Below the pieces are notes generated by a model, which did not search any database, was not told the DNA's origin, and saw only the letters and a program-made list of their open reading frames with translations. The position numbers were made by a program, and so were the translations under genes. From Cellulomonas marina (lineage in GTDB: Bacteria > Actinomycetota > Actinomycetes > Actinomycetales > Cellulomonadaceae), in the NCBI RefSeq assembly GCF_900111925.1, contig NZ_FOKA01000022.1:1-55320 (forward strand): DNA of 55,320 bases, in the 5' to 3' direction. This document shows, one piece after another, positions 55,205 to 55,320 of the stretch (position 1 is its first letter; every line of letters begins with the position of its first letter).

Positions 55205-55320
55205 TTGACGGAGAGTTTGATTCTGGCTCAGGACGAACGCTGGCGGCGTGCTTAACACATGCAAGTCGAACGGTGATCTCCAGCTTGCTGGGGTGATCAG
55301 TGGCGAACGGGTGAGTAACA
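55205..55320 (+). rRNA. 16S ribosomal RNA, 5' end (partial)
   Basis: GAGAGTTTGATTCTGGCTCAG followed by GACGAACGCTGGCGGCGTGC, TTAACACATGCAAGTCGAACG and GTGGCGAACGGGTGAGTAACA are the universal 16S 5' sequences. The start is placed by aligning AGAGTTTGAT to E. coli position 8. The gene runs off the window. The base after GAT in the universal site is T (GATTCTGG) rather than the commoner C. Confidence 0.98.

Overview
The window comes from a very GC-rich Gram-positive actinobacterium, most likely a Micrococcales member near Cellulomonas/Actinotalea or the Promicromonosporaceae. This is inferred from family content and gene order, since no search was run. Supporting signs are the order argS-lysA-hom-thrC-thrB-rho-rpmE-prfA-prmC-tsaC-wecA-like-atpIBEFHAGDC-DUF2550-nucS, the actinobacterial NucS mismatch endonuclease, frequent GTG starts with GTGA/ATGA overlaps, leaderless promoters, and a CelR-type operator in front of a beta-glucosidase. 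The 16S rRNA start at the right edge also has a typical actinobacterial leader.

Layout. 1-4855: a possible partial proline-rich gene tail, a SRAP protein, a Bcr/CflA-type MFS exporter, a class I aminotransferase, a 43-residue membrane peptide missed by length cut-offs, and a coiled-coil lipoprotein. 4957-11176 (minus strand): fermentative adhE behind a DosR/DevR-like box, a CPA1 Na+/H+ antiporter with an Asp/His-rich tail, and a ZIP-family transporter. 11356-16618: a membrane-anchored beta-propeller protein, a Cys-rich copper-storage-like protein, a GH15 hydrolase, a glucose dehydrogenase and tRNA-Arg(CCG). 16653-18247: a GntR regulator coupled to a hexose-phosphate mutarotase through an unusual repeat. 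18371-27700: argS-lysA, hom-thrC-thrB and rho. 27770-29937 (minus): a glycosyltransferase coupled to an APH-fold kinase. 30168-42968: rpmE, then a tightly packed run prfA-prmC-tsaC-wecA-like-atpI and the complete F1Fo ATP synthase, ending in DUF2550. 43018-47866: nucS behind a seven-copy repeat, then a CelR-like LacI repressor and GH1 beta-glucosidase, a zinc-ribbon protein and an alpha/beta hydrolase. 47957-54647: a DivIVA-like coiled-coil cytoskeletal protein with a small partner, diverging from a membrane protein, a lipoprotein and a cysteine-free thioredoxin-TPR protein. 54648-55320: ribosomal RNA promoters, leader and the first ~116 bases of 16S rRNA.

The most unusual feature is that more than a dozen short tandem repeats (units 12, 13, 15 or 16 bp, each a different sequence) sit at gene borders or in protein tails. 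One carries a Shine-Dalgarno-like stretch plus a GTG start in every unit. Another replaces the ribosome-binding region of nucS. A third starts at the base after the atpB stop codon. Separately, atpB has no ATG/GTG/TTG available and appears to start at CTG.

Most coordinates are firm at the stop codons. Starts were chosen by Shine-Dalgarno spacing, overlap with the upstream stop, and family N-termini. All functional statements rest on motif recognition by eye.
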